The notes under the pieces are model-generated. The model saw only the letters and a program-made list of their open reading frames with translations, searched no databases and had not been told where the DNA came from. DNA of 64,000 bases from Lineus longissimus (taxonomy: Eukaryota > Nemertea > Pilidiophora > Heteronemertea > Lineidae): NCBI RefSeq assembly GCF_910592395.1, contig NC_088325.1, positions 8,870,109 through 8,934,108 of the forward strand, given 5' to 3'. Below are positions 9,886 through 20,656 of this stretch, in pieces. Position numbers and translations under genes: made by a program. The stretch's first letter is position 1. Each line of letters starts with the position of its first letter.

Positions 9886-10015
9886 AGAATATATGTATTG
9901 TGGTGGTAGGAATCTAGGTAATTCTAAGCTATTTTAACAAAAGCCCTTACAGGCCTTTTTGTCTCAAATTAGCTTAGAAACCCCTAAGAACCAGACACCA
10001 CAATACATATATTCT
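9886..10015. repeat. Terminal 130-bp palindromic cap, inner element, left
   Basis: Arms AGAATATATGTATTGTGGTG and CACCACAATACATATATTCT are exact complements, but differ from the outer element arms at many positions. The central 90 bases are about 85-90 percent like those of the outer cap. Same total length of 130. Confidence 0.88.
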
Positions 10016-10108
10016 ATCATTCATGAGATTCCCAGTGAAGCGTTGCAATGAAATGGTAAGGGAAGCGTTGCAGTGAAATGGTAAGGGAATACTAGAGTTC
10101 AATGGGTT
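9886..10108. repeat. Inner Polinton left terminal inverted repeat
   Basis: Reverse complement of about 28234-28432. The left copy contains an extra 25-base direct repeat (AGCGTTGCARTGAAATGGTA, at about 10037 and 10062), explaining the length difference. No gene in this stretch. Confidence 0.88.
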
Positions 10109-10181
10109 ATTCCATTAAAATAAATGGCCTTTTTACTGTCTTCATTAACCAAAATTCAAGGAAGAAATTCAAGTAAATTAA

Positions 10182-11573
10182 ATGTATTATCCAATAGCAA
10201 ATCAACATAAAAGTAAATTCACCTATGACTTCTTTAATTTAGAAGTAACTGTTAATACTAATAACTTCTTCAGACTACAAGAAACTAAGATAACACCTGG
10301 GTTTTTGAGCCTGAAAAATAAGAAAGACTGTCTGCTACTGGAAAAGAATCCATTATCGTTTTACCAGAACCAATTTAACATGGCTGTTTGGTTTGCTACA
10401 ACAGGTTGTGGTATTTAAATAGACGATCACTTGAATCACAGTGACCCATTGTTAAGGTCAATTTACAGGTTTCATGTTTACTATCAAATATTGAAGATCA
10501 TGAAGAATCTAGAGATACCAATTCCAGGTGAAAGTGATTTTAATGAGACAAACAATAACATTAACCGTAGGAAACTAGGAGGGTTATTGAGTGAATTTGG
10601 TTTAAAAGACGAGTACGATTTCTCGGTGTTTGAAAATAACGGTGGTTGGAGGTCATGGAGTGTACCGGATTACAACCCGAACATAACTGATCCCGGATAT
10701 TACATCAATGATTCTAAAATCAATTTCTTCCTCATGCAAGTTCATGAAAATAGAATGCCACCGATGTTCAGTAAAGACTGGGATGCTGGAATGGCTAATT
10801 TCAAATATCCAGATATTTTCATCAAGGATCATGTCAGGAGACACAAGAATGTATTTGATGTAATTACACAAAATGAATGTCAAACCTATCAACAATTCAT
10901 GATATTTAAATCAAATGGTTTCTCTAATCCTGGAATAGAGAGGTTAAATGATACAATAAGAACATATGTTTACTGTATTCTGGGTGCTCAGGCGTTGACC
11001 AGAACACCAATAATTGGAGTACCGGGTACAGAATTGGATGCACAGAAGGAATTTAACAAACTATTAAAGGACTCGATTAATCAACATCCTGATATTCCCA
11101 CTTCAATTCAAAGATACCAAAAAGCAGTGAGTGACACTCATACAAGACTAGATTATGTAATATCACCAGGATTGTATGTCATAGGATCAAATATGGTACT
11201 CGTTATTGGTAAGCTGGATAACTACAATAATAACATTTTAATAGCGCCAAAAAATGCTAAACCCGGTAAGAATGACATTAACCACAAAAAGACCTTACCA
11301 CCACCACTGATGGAAGGAAATAGCTCTAAGAAAATAAGAGTTAAGAGTAGCGTTGGTACTGTCAAGACGGACAAAGTCCCGAGAGCAAAGCTCGAGACCA
11401 GTCATAAACCAAAGAGTAATGTTGATACACCAAAAACAACTGAAACATCAAAGAATACTCCTACTGCTACTAAACTTGACACCAAAGTTGAGAAGGAGGA
11501 TGATACTCATGAAACAATTAAATTCATGCTTTACTCAGTTGTTGGTACATTGATTGTTTTTATGGTTAGATAA
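10182..11573 (+). pseudogene. Conserved Polinton structural-type protein, one stop
   Basis: Counterpart of the intact gene at 1119. A TAA at 10416-10418 replaces a serine codon; the frame then stays open to the end. The rest is over 90 percent identical in protein, including the C-terminal hydrophobic anchor. It starts in TTAAATG. Confidence 0.85.
11368..11396 (+). repeat. Family-A double-hairpin repeat
   Basis: Same site as 2305 but loops AAA/AAA and CGA in the linker; read as TDKVPRAKLE. Both stems intact. Confidence 0.88.
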
Positions 11574-11583
11574 ATAAGTAATT

Positions 11584-13215
11584 ATGGCTGAAGGAGGTGA
11601 AAATTATGAAATGGATGATTACGATTCACAATCATCATCATCATCATCAGGAACTTTTGAACAAATTCTAGAAATGAGAAAGGATGATTTAATTAATCAA
11701 TATATTCACGCAAGATACAACACAGGTGAAATCAATAGAACTTTTCAAGATGACGGCACAACATACAACACAGGAGGTGAATATATCCAAATGGATGAGA
11801 TAGATCCTAATACAGGTGAAATCAATAGAACTTTTCAAGATGACGGCACAACATACAACACAGGAGGTGGAAATCTTACTACTGAAACTTCATTCAGTAC
11901 ACCAGAAAGAGTAAGAGGTATTGTCCCTGAATTGATGGAAAAGGAGTTAAGTTACGATACAATAGAGGATAAACTTGATAAAGCATTGGGAGGATCAATC
12001 TGGAATTATGACAAGAAAAAATTGAGTAATCTTTCACCACACATTAGTTACAATGGAAACAAACTTTATTACAATCCGAGAAATTCTGAATTTGATTTGA
12101 TAAAAGATAAACGAGGAAACAAAAATTTATTTGAATATTCTGATAAAAATGGAGAAAAGATAAAGTTAATTCCTTTAACTAAGGATAATGGAATCTTCTA
12201 TGCTGAAGGCACATTAAAGACTAAGTTTGGTACTAGATTTGTTGACATGATTAGAGGTATGATTGCACCTGACCCACCAGTAAGGGAACCTACATTAGTA
12301 ACCCCTGAAACACAGGCAGTAATTAATGAGGTAAACAGTTCAAACCAACCAATAGATAAATTAATTGATTCTAATGATGATGAACTTAAATCACTGGGTT
12401 TTACTGAAAATGCCTTGAGAGAACTTAGAGGGTTAAAACAGGCTGGTGATGATCTAGCTGCAGTAAAGAGGGATAAGGACATGCAAATACAAGAACTAGA
12501 AAATCAACTTCATAATTTAACAAGAGACTATGTAAAGTCTGTAGAAGAAGATACTGAAGACACGGTGGAGTTGAAAAAGCAAATAGATGAACTAAATGAC
12601 AAATTGTATGAGGAACAGTCAAAGGTATGGAGGTTAGACAATGACAGGGAGTCACAAACTAGAATAATTAAACGTTTAATTGTTGATGTTCTAAAGAAAC
12701 CAGATTCAACTATTCCTCTGAAGGACAGAATAAAGTTACTTTTTAAGACGTATGGTGTAACTATTAGTGCCATAATAACAGCTGTTGTAATGACATTTAC
12801 AACTATAGGTCTTAGTATCAGTAGTGCTTTAAGTGGTGCCACTAAATCTGTAAAACCAACTCCAGGACCAGACCCAACTCCAGGACCAGACCCAACTCCA
12901 GGACCAGACCCAACTCCAGGACCTACACCAGAACCAGGACCAAAACCATCAATACCAGATAAAGTAAAAGAAGGTCTCAAGAAGTTTGCTGAATGGCTAA
13001 AAGAACTAGCCAAGAAATCAGCTGCGGCTTTACCGGGAATCATCGGTTCTATCGTATCATTTCTCCTGAAAACAATTGGTGCAGTTGTTGGCTTTCTAGC
13101 TGAACATCTGATCATAGCAGTTATTGCTATTGTGAGCTCCATAATTTATGGTTTAATTGGGGGTGTTAAAGCCTTAAAATCACGTAAAACAGTAAAATCA
13201 CGTGAAAGGTCTTAG
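11584..13215 (+). CDS. Coiled-coil, Pro-rich, two-hydrophobic-segment protein
   Basis: 543 residues, intact. The N-terminus is Ser/acidic and carries two copies of a TGEINRTFQDDGTTYNTG unit absent from the outer copy. A globular part (about 110-225) is followed by long heptad-like helices (about 260-360), a hydrophobic segment (ISAIITAVVMTFTTIGLSIS), four PGPDPT-type repeats, and a final hydrophobic region ending in a basic tail. Homologues: broken gene at 2518 and premature-stop gene at 57678. It lies 10 bp after the preceding gene. It is likely virion or membrane-remodelling (inference from architecture). Confidence 0.78.
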   Translation: MAEGGENYEMDDYDSQSSSSSSGTFEQILEMRKDDLINQYIHARYNTGEINRTFQDDGTTYNTGGEYIQMDEIDPNTGEINRTFQDDGTTYNTGGGNLTTETSFSTPERVRGIVPELMEKELSYDTIEDKLDKALGGSIWNYDKKKLSNLSPHISYNGNKLYYNPRNSEFDLIKDKRGNKNLFEYSDKNGEKIKLIPLTKDNGIFYAEGTLKTKFGTRFVDMIRGMIAPDPPVREPTLVTPETQAVINEVNSSNQPIDKLIDSNDDELKSLGFTENALRELRGLKQAGDDLAAVKRDKDMQIQELENQLHNLTRDYVKSVEEDTEDTVELKKQIDELNDKLYEEQSKVWRLDNDRESQTRIIKRLIVDVLKKPDSTIPLKDRIKLLFKTYGVTISAIITAVVMTFTTIGLSISSALSGATKSVKPTPGPDPTPGPDPTPGPDPTPGPTPEPGPKPSIPDKVKEGLKKFAEWLKELAKKSAAALPGIIGSIVSFLLKTIGAVVGFLAEHLIIAVIAIVSSIIYGLIGGVKALKSRKTVKSRERS

Positions 13216-13263
13216 GTTACCTTCTATCAAAACAATGTTTAAAAAAATAATTATTATGTAAAT

Positions 13264-14466
13264 ATGAATAAATACATCTCATTAAAAGACTATTATTCTA
13301 GTGAGTCGGACTTCGTCCTGAGAGCAGAGCTCGAGTGGAACAATGAGAATCTTAAAGGATACATTCGTCCTAGGGTCATGGATCGAGCAGAGCTCTCAGG
13401 ACTGCGTCCGACTAGAAATTTTAGTGAAGAAAATGTCAGCAAGAATTATGACAGTGGGAAATTTGATAAGCCTACTCGAGCTATGCTCTCAAGACGAAGT
13501 CTGACTGAGACAATCAAAGTAGTCCTGCCAAGAATGAAAGAATATGACGTCAGTACCAACACTAATGCTCAATTCTGCCGTAATTGTAAAAGGTGGACAC
13601 TTTTTGAGTATCAAAAAAACTTGAGTTCAGCAAGGTACGCAGCTAAAACTGTGAAGTATCAATTCTGCACCAATTGCAATTCGACTACTTACGACGATGA
13701 TTTTAAAACTCTTGAGATCAATATTGACAACAAGACACGTTACTTTGACAGTATTCTAAGGAAACTTGGATGGAGTCGGCTGTCAGAATCGGCAGTTAAG
13801 TATTTAAAGGACTTTGTGGAAGGGTATTTACAGTGCTACTTTTCAAGTCACAGAAAATGTCTTAGTAAGCAGAGATATGAAAGTACTCTTCAGTCAGCCC
13901 TAAAAATGGGTATTAACACTCTCCCCTCTAAGTTTTGTAACCAAGGGTTACATGGTGAAGCCATGCTTTTTAAATTTCACTGTGGGGAATATGATTGGTT
14001 TCTTGCCATTGAATTTATTAACAGGGCAATTGGTAAACCGCAATTAACCGATGAGAATATCACTGACCTTAGACTAGTGTACTATGCTTTCCTTAGATTT
14101 CTGCATTACTGTGGTGTGAAGGTCACCATTAACTACAAGGTATTTTTACACCAAGCCTTTAAAACGCTGAAAATTGATTATGTAATATTTACACCTTTTT
14201 TAACCAACAAGGAGCGAGTAAATGATTTGGATATATTATGGTATGATTTCACTCAAAGTATTTTCTTCCAGAATTACAAGGTTGAGAAGGAATATGACCA
14301 GGATATTGACAAGCAGTTTGACGTTTTACTGAGTGTCAGTGCAGGTCGAGACATTAACTGCATCAGTAATATTAAGTTTACACCAGCCAGACTTCGTCCT
14401 GAGAGCACAGCTCGAGCCGGACTTCGTCCTGAGAGCACAGCTCGAGCTAGTGTTAAGATGCAATAA
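13264..14466 (+). CDS. Zinc-ribbon protein with helical domain
   Basis: 400 residues, intact form of the gene at 4080. CRNC and CTNC pairs are separated by about 27 residues, followed by a predicted all-helical region with FCNQGLHGEAML and YAFLRFLHYCGVKV segments. It carries five family-A units (13305, 13384, 13477 and a tandem pair 14388-14446), so about 50 of 400 residues are repeat-derived. The ribbon-plus-helices plan would fit an element-encoded transcription factor; that is inference, no family match is certain. Confidence 0.75.
   Translation: MNKYISLKDYYSSESDFVLRAELEWNNENLKGYIRPRVMDRAELSGLRPTRNFSEENVSKNYDSGKFDKPTRAMLSRRSLTETIKVVLPRMKEYDVSTNTNAQFCRNCKRWTLFEYQKNLSSARYAAKTVKYQFCTNCNSTTYDDDFKTLEINIDNKTRYFDSILRKLGWSRLSESAVKYLKDFVEGYLQCYFSSHRKCLSKQRYESTLQSALKMGINTLPSKFCNQGLHGEAMLFKFHCGEYDWFLAIEFINRAIGKPQLTDENITDLRLVYYAFLRFLHYCGVKVTINYKVFLHQAFKTLKIDYVIFTPFLTNKERVNDLDILWYDFTQSIFFQNYKVEKEYDQDIDKQFDVLLSVSAGRDINCISNIKFTPARLRPESTARAGLRPESTARASVKMQ
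13305..13335 (+). repeat. Family-A double-hairpin repeat
   Basis: Shared with 4121, read SDFVLRAELE. Confidence 0.88.
13384..13413 (-). repeat. Family-A repeat, inner-specific 30-bp insertion
   Basis: Exactly 30 bases missing from the outer copy between codons for MD and RN (4197-4205). Read RAELSGLRPT. Loop of the second stem is TGC. Confidence 0.93.
13477..13506 (-). repeat. Family-A double-hairpin repeat
   Basis: Shared with 4261, with the AGAC/GTCT stem. Confidence 0.88.
14388..14446 (+). repeat. Tandem pair of family-A repeats
   Basis: Two consecutive 30-bp units where the outer element has one; loops TTC and ACA. Amplification in steps of 30 keeps the frame. Confidence 0.9.
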
Positions 14467-14588
14467 AGTTGTGAAAACAGCATTTTGCACTTAACAGTCA
14501 TTTTTCCATAATTTTAAATGAATAATCAGCAAATGAATAGTCAGACATCTGCAGTGATTGAACAACAGATGAAACAGATTGGTGTTAT

Positions 14589-14611
14589 GAGTCCTGAGAG
14601 CTGAGCTCGAG
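14589..14611 (+). repeat. Truncated family-A repeat carrying a stop
   Basis: The first hairpin is cut and the loop lost so that the frame reads TGA. It shows what happens when the repeat decays inside a gene. Confidence 0.78.
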
Positions 14612-14799
14612 TTGGGGCTTCTAACCAACAGAACACTGGTAGTTACCAACAAAACAGAACTAACTTTCAACAGAACTGCTCTACAAATCAACAAGTTTCA
14701 AACAAGCAGTTGAATAGTTCAAATTTTGTTAATCCTAGTCAAGGAATAGTTAATCCCAGTCAAGGAATAGTCAATTCTAGTTGCCAACTAGGCTCAACT

Positions 14800-14829
14800 C
14801 GAGCTACGCTCTCAGGACAAAGTCCGACT
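14800..14829 (-). repeat. Family-A repeat, inner-specific 30-bp insertion
   Basis: Exactly 30 bases absent from the outer element near 5556. Loops ACG and AAA. Confidence 0.92.
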
Positions 14830-15418
14830 AGCAATCAACAAAATTTGAACTATTTGACTGATAGTGGCCTTAAAGCCAAACAAGACTTAGAGATTCTAGT
14901 TGCAACTGGTAAAAGCAAGGATTTCCTTAATAAACAAATAACTTTTAATGACTTAGATAATATGACTGAAAAAGAAATCTTAAAACACCATAGAATGTAT
15001 GAAACAAAGATGGCTGCCAGACTTAATGATTCTTTGGGTAAGACAGTAATTAAAGCTTACACTAAATTATCAAGGTGGTAATTACCAATAGATGATGAAG
15101 ATAATCTTTACCATGATCTTAGAAATGATTATTTGATAACTAACGAGTTGGATAAATGGCTTGGATGGTTGAGTTTGAGAATGGGACCATTAACTGCACT
15201 TGCCTCAACAACACTTATTACTTTAGGTCATTGTCATGAGGAATCATCTATGAATACATCGAGTATGACTGCATCAAATATGAATACACCAAATATGACT
15301 GTCTCTGAATGTGACAAATCAATAGATGAAAGTCTAGATATCACAGGTAGTGATGATAAAGAAGACTAAATTAACCTGGTTATGAGAACATAGTTCGAAT
15401 TAAATTCGGCCAAGATAA

Positions 15419-15874
15419 ATGGAACTTGAAACTGTAACTGATACTACTAAAGTTTCAGTGTCTAAGAAACCTCGATCAGAGAAACAATTAGCATGGTCTA
15501 GAGAACTGGGTAAAAGATCTAAGGAATTTAAGAGGATAAAAAAGGATAAGACGACATTTAAAGTACAGGACTCCTCACCAAACAACAAAGTTGTGGAAAA
15601 GGAGGAAGAAGAATTAGAGGAAGAAGAACCACAATCTCAAAATACTGATGTATCACTGCGTGAATCTAGTAGTAATACTTATGTCTATGTACTAGGTTTA
15701 GGTGCCGTTATTTTAGCAGCATTCATTATGTTTAAGAAACTTCCTAAAAAAGTAAGTAAAGAGCAGCGATCAGGCTTGAATCGAGCTATGCTCTCAGGAC
15801 AAAGTCCGAATGAAGCAGTCATTAAGGGATCAATTAACCCTCTTGTTAAACCTGTAGTTAAAGAGAAGAAATGA
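15419..15874 (+). CDS. Small single-pass membrane protein with basic motif
   Basis: 151 residues, intact form of 6134. Starts in ATAAATGG. Basic segment KQLAWSRELGKRSKEFKRI, acidic EEEELEEEE linker, hydrophobic segment VLGLGAVILAAFIMF, basic tail with a family-A repeat (15782). Homologous in plan and motif to 56587. Probably membrane-anchored with the basic part on the nucleic-acid side (inference). Confidence 0.75.
   Translation: MELETVTDTTKVSVSKKPRSEKQLAWSRELGKRSKEFKRIKKDKTTFKVQDSSPNNKVVEKEEEELEEEEPQSQNTDVSLRESSSNTYVYVLGLGAVILAAFIMFKKLPKKVSKEQRSGLNRAMLSGQSPNEAVIKGSINPLVKPVVKEKK
15782..15809 (-). repeat. Family-A double-hairpin repeat
   Basis: Shared with 6504 but in a different reading frame of the host gene (RAMLSGQSPN), because an upstream indel differs; both frames are open. 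Confidence 0.85.
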
Positions 15875-15937
15875 ACTATTCCTTTAATGGAATGATCTCA
15901 TCAGGTGGTCAAGCTTTGTTCTCTGGACCTTGTCTCA

Positions 15938-15967
15938 GTCAGACTTCGTCTTGAGAGCAAAGCTCGA
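15938..15967 (+). repeat. Family-A double-hairpin repeat
   Basis: Near the end of the penton-like gene; stem AGAC/GTCT. A decayed further unit (AAGCTTTGTTCTCTGGACC) lies just upstream at about 15910. Confidence 0.82.
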
Positions 15968-16889
15968 TTTTTAACTCTAAAGAAACCTCTGTTCCTCTGA
16001 AATTAACTAGCTTACCATTCTCATCAGTGATTTCGAATTTTATGTGATTAGTACACTTATTTATCGTTTTCTTACAATTCGGTTCGTATCGCTGCATTTT
16101 TATTTGGTCACCATCTTCTACAGGTATGATGCAGAAAATGTTAGATGGTTTATTGTTGTAGAGGGTCTTAGCTTTGTCAACCAAATTAGCTTGCAGGAAT
16201 AGATATTTCCTGTAAAAGTTGAGTGGTCTTGTGGAGTAGTATTTTCCTTTCTTGGTGAATTTAGTTTGCTTAAAGCCAAACCACTCATTCACCACTGTGA
16301 GCTGTTTTTCTATCACCTCTCTTATGGTTTTGCTTATTTGAAAACCTTCTGTGTTTCTCTCAATCTTGATTTTTTCATTTTTATCTAACTTGTCTACTTT
16401 CAGAGGGTACTCTTTATCCTCTGTAAGTTCAAGGGTTATGTAATTATTGTTATCACAGTAAATTTTCACATGGCTTATTCCAATTTCTTTTATGTATTTT
16501 TGCCATACCTCACAAAACTCACTTAAACTAAAATGTCGAGAGTATGGAAATGTGTATTGAGTAATGGTGTCTTTAGTTGTGTTAGAATCATTTTCCAAAT
16601 GCCGTTCGCAAATTTTCATGACTTCCTTTTCAAGTGTATCTGTTTCAAGTCCAGGAGCAAATAATGTCCTACACCATAATTGTTTATCTAAGGGCTCATG
16701 TTTTGTAATTCTGGTTATTTCGACTAGAAATGAGAAAATCCTTACTCCCTCTGGTAGAAAATCACCTGTCCACCATGAATTGTAAAAGGTTATCGATTTC
16801 AAAGTAATGGATTTTATGTCTAATTGGTCTGTTAAGTAGTACTCAAATTTGGCTTCATTACATTCTTGTTCATTGATTATGAAGTCCAT
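15939..16889 (-). CDS. Penton-like minor capsid protein, alternative cassette version
   Basis: 316 residues. The first 40 residues and the C-terminal half (NEWFGFKQT... onward) are nearly identical to the outer copy at 6613, including FCIIPVEDGDQ and the HIKFEITDENGK strand. Two inner segments are unrelated: one around ITRITKHEPLDKQLW and one around NEKIKIERNTEGF. This mosaic in an otherwise conserved gene points to cassette exchange or strong diversification of exposed loops. Repeat-derived residues (ELCSQDEV) form the C-terminus. Confidence 0.72.
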   Translation of the reverse strand: MDFIINEQECNEAKFEYYLTDQLDIKSITLKSITFYNSWWTGDFLPEGVRIFSFLVEITRITKHEPLDKQLWCRTLFAPGLETDTLEKEVMKICERHLENDSNTTKDTITQYTFPYSRHFSLSEFCEVWQKYIKEIGISHVKIYCDNNNYITLELTEDKEYPLKVDKLDKNEKIKIERNTEGFQISKTIREVIEKQLTVVNEWFGFKQTKFTKKGKYYSTRPLNFYRKYLFLQANLVDKAKTLYNNKPSNIFCIIPVEDGDQIKMQRYEPNCKKTINKCTNHIKFEITDENGKLVNFRGTEVSLELKIELCSQDEV

Positions 16890-17653
16890 TTCTATTTAAT
16901 TCAAGATATTTATTGAATTTAATAAATTTTAATCTAATAAATAGAATGACTGATAAGAATCAGAAAATACTTTGCACTACATGTGACAAGTACATATCCT
17001 ACAATAATATGGCTATTCACAGGAGAACCAAAGGTCACTTAAGTAAATTAAATCCGGATTATGTGCCTCTTGCTCAACCCCGAGCCCCATCACTGATCCC
17101 TAAAACTATGGATAAGAAACTTGCATTTGAGAAAAATGAGCTAGATGGCATAAAGAAAGTGAGTGGAATAGAAATAGTAAAACAATTTGGCAAGCCTGTA
17201 GTCACCATTAGTTTGAAGATTGACAGAGAAGCTAAACAAGTGTATGAATACAGAGATAAATTAGAGGAGGTATTATTTCAACTCAATGATTACCATCACA
17301 AAATTAGCATATCAGTATTTGCTCAGTTTGATCGTCAGGGTGAAAGTGTAACACACCCCATACAGTCTCCAATGGAAAGCATAATTTCAAGGAACCAGGC
17401 AATTTATGCCATAACCAACCAGTTAAACTACATTAAGACACAGATTGAGGAAAGGTACTTTCAAGGTTCTGGACTTACTTTAAATAAAATAGAGTCTTGT
17501 AACATGACCATCTGTTCTTACAAGAGGTGTAAAGGTGGTCATTACACTAAATTACCATTTAAAATAAAAGCAGTAATAAATGTGGAATCAAATGACAATA
17601 AATGTTTTCTCTGGTCTTTATTGGCCGCTAAATATCTGAAAGAAAATCCAGAG

Positions 17654-17683
17654 ACGGACTTTGTCCTGAGAGCAGAGCTCGAG
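17654..17683 (+). repeat. Family-A repeat, inner-specific 30-bp insertion in PolB
   Basis: Exactly 30 bases absent from the outer PolB at about 8749. Read TDFVLRAELE; the loop is AGA, avoiding the TAG that ATA would give in this frame. Confidence 0.93.
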
Positions 17684-20310
17684 AGTACATTCAATATCAC
17701 TACCGATATCAAAATCAAATCATTTCTGTATGTATTCAAAAGGATATCCCTAAGATAGAGAGTGATAATAATCTCAAGATTAATGTGTTCAAGTTAGAGA
17801 ACGAATGGGCTAAGAGCACCTGTGAGGCAAAACTAGAACCTCTCTACCTGTCCAAGAATTATGATGATGATGATGTCATCGATCTGTTGTATTTCAAGAA
17901 CCATTTCATGTACATAAGAGACATCAATCTTTTCTTCAGGACACTAGCTCATAGAGTGTATCTTTGCAGGAGATGCATGAATTACTTTTACAGGAAGTCA
18001 ACACTAGATAAACATAAAAAGAAATGTGGAGAACACGATTACTGTAAGATTACTTTGCCTACACCTAACAGTAAATGGTCACAAATTAAATTTGAAAAAC
18101 ACTCATTCAAAAATAGAGTTCCGTTTGTGATCTATGCTGATTTCGAAGCGATAAGCGAACCTTGTTCTTCTGCCGAAGGCAACATACCAGTAGTATCAGT
18201 AGAGTCACCTATGATGAAAGAACCGAGTTCAAAGAAACTTTTTAAACAAAATGCATCAGCTGTTGGTGTTTATGTTCACTCAGACTACACACACCTTTAC
18301 AGTAGCCAGTATGTGTCTCACAGGGGTGCTGATGTTGTAGATGTGTTCTGTAATTGGTTAATCAGGATGGAAGAACAATTCTCTAATTTATTGAACTGTA
18401 ACTTTCCTCTAACAATGACAGATGAAGACTGGCATAAATATCAATTAGAAACACATTGTTACTATTGTAATCAACCTTTGGGATATGACAAGGTCAAGGA
18501 TCATGATCACTACTGTGGTAGATATCGAGGTGCTGCTCACAACTCGTGTAATTTGAATGAAAAGAAAGCTATGTTTGTTCCAGTGTTTTTTCACAATCTC
18601 AGTAATTACGATTCTCACTTATTTATTAAAGAATTAATGAATAAGCTACCGGAGTACAAGAAACTGAAAATACTTGCCAAAACATCAGAGGAATACATTT
18701 CATTTCAGTTCGGTTGTTTCAGGTTTTTGGACTCGTACAGATTCCTGCAGTCCAGTTTAGACAACATAACCAAATCAATGTTGGATGATGATTTTAAAAT
18801 TACCAGACAGCTGTTCCCAAATACCACTGACTTTAAGCTATTGAGGAAGAAGGGTTCAGTACCTTACTCTTTTTACACATCACATGAAAGCTACAATGTT
18901 ACTTACCTAGAAAAGTCTATGTTTTTGACGAATTGAAAAATGAAATGGCACCTGATTCTGCCTATGATGAAGCTAAGGTAATATGGGATCATTTCAAGAT
19001 CAGGAATCACGGTGAGTTCATTGACCTCTACCTCAAAACTGATGTGATCCTTTTAGCTGATTTATTTGAGAAATTCAGGGATGTCAATTTGAACTACTTT
19101 CAGATAGATCCCTGTCACTGTTACTCGGCACCAGGCCTAACCTGGCAAGCTGGTTTGAAGTACACAGGAATAAACCTAGAACTACTGACTGATACCAACA
19201 TTTTACTTACTTTTGAGAAAGCAATACGAGGTGGAATTTCGGGTGTTATGGGAACAAGACATGTCAAGGCAGATGAACACCACAAACTACTCTACATAGA
19301 CGCAAATAATCTCTACGGCTGGTCCATGATGGAACCTCAACCCTATGGTAGTTTTGAAATGATAGATATTGATCCACTTAACATGAATGTTATCAATAAA
19401 GAGCAGATTATGGCAATTCCAATTGATAGTGAAGTAGGCTACTTCTTAGAGGTTGATTTGGAGTATCCAGGAAATATTAAATTTAAGTCAAGGAACTTTC
19501 CATTCTGTCCCGAATCTCTCTTTATTGAAGATGATGAATTAAGTCCTTACCAGAGAGAGTTACTGGGTGATGATAAAAGATCAAATGTAGAGAAACTAAT
19601 ACTAACACAAAAGGATAAAACTAATTACATAGTGCATTACAGAATGCTACAATTTTACCTAAAGCACGGAATGGTACTTAAGAGGGTTCATTCAGTGATA
19701 AGCTTTAAACAATCAAAGTGGTTAGCACCATACATTGATTTTAACGCTAAAAGACGTATGGACTCTAAGACTGATTTTGAGAAAGACTATTTTAAACTGA
19801 TGAACAATGCGTTCTATGGAAAAACTTGTGAGAATGTAAGGAACAGGGTTGAAATTGAATTTGTATCGGACGGGGAGAGAGCCAGGAATGTAATGGCCAA
19901 TCCCAGGTTTTCATCGATATGCGTATTTGACGAACAGAATGCTGCTATTAGCATGAGGAAAACATCAATGAAATTCAACAAACCAATCTACATAGGAGCT
20001 TCAGTACTTGAATTGTCTAAATTATTAATGTATGAATTCTATTATGAAGTTCTTCAACCGTACTTTGGTGAGAAAAATATTGAACTACTGTATCTAGATA
20101 CAGATTCCTTTGTACTTAACATTAATACTGATGACTTAACTAAAGACTTAAAGGAGTTGAGACACTATTTGATTTCAGTAATTATCCAAAAGATCATCCA
20201 CTCTATGATACCAGTAAGAAGAAGGTACCAGGCTACTTTAAGGATGAGCTAGGAGGAGTAGAGATGACTGAATTCATTGCCCTGAGAAGTAAGATGTACG
20301 CTTACAGGAC

Positions 20311-20370
20311 CAAGACTATGTCTGGAGAGCAAGGCTCGACTAGGACTACGTCCCGAGAACAAAGTTCGAC
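20311..20370 (+). repeat. Pair of family-A repeats, inner-specific 60-bp insertion in PolB
   Basis: Exactly 60 bases (two units) missing from the outer PolB near 30045. The second unit has stem GAAC/GTTC, and CGA in place of the consensus TGA, in the frame where TGA would stop. Confidence 0.92.
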
Positions 20371-20656
20371 AAAAGATTACGATTCTAAGAAATTAAAGGG
20401 TATTGCCAAGAATGTAGTAAGGAGAAATATCTCATTTGATGACTATGTTGATTGTCTTGAAAAGAGTAGGTCATTTTACCACAAGATGAGACACTTACGA
20501 TCAGATAAACACCAAATCTATTTGGAAGAAGTTAACAAAAAAAGCCTCAGTCCTTTTGATGACAAGAGATTCATACTTGAAGATGGAATAAGCACCTTAC
20601 CATTTGGAATGTATTATGAAGGCTACATAGATTACAGCGATTCAAACTTCGCTTGA

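Larger units (their letters stand above)
14518..15369 (+). pseudogene. Q/N-rich plus helical membrane-type protein, two stops
   Basis: Counterpart of 5273. Starts in TTTAAATG. Same frame throughout, with TGA at 14602-14604 inside a shortened family-A repeat and TAA at 15079-15081 where the outer copy has TTA. An extra NPSQGIV unit and a longer Met/Asn/Ser-rich segment before the acidic tail distinguish it. Confidence 0.78.
16946..20656 (+). pseudogene. DNA polymerase B, three frameshifts
   Basis: Start at ATG 16946 (MTDKNQK). Open pieces: to 17758, 17785-18936, 18933-20252, 20264-20656; each junction is a one-base loss relative to the outer copy (near 17728, 18921 and 20169). Motifs seen: N-terminal C2H2 finger, YADFEAIS (Exo I), NLSNYDSHLF (Exo II), YLKTDVILLADLF (Exo III), palm motif A YIDANNLYGWSM, motif B KLMNNAFYGKT, motif C YLDTDSF, and the C-terminal EFIALRSKMYAYR element. 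This is the Polinton PolB family; the gene is not functional as it stands. Confidence 0.93.

Noticed and set aside
18163-18200. Further family-B copy in inner PolB (GCGAACCTTGTTCTTCTGCC)
   Set aside because: Resembles the first hairpin, but the second is not clear; left out of the repeat list as too decayed.
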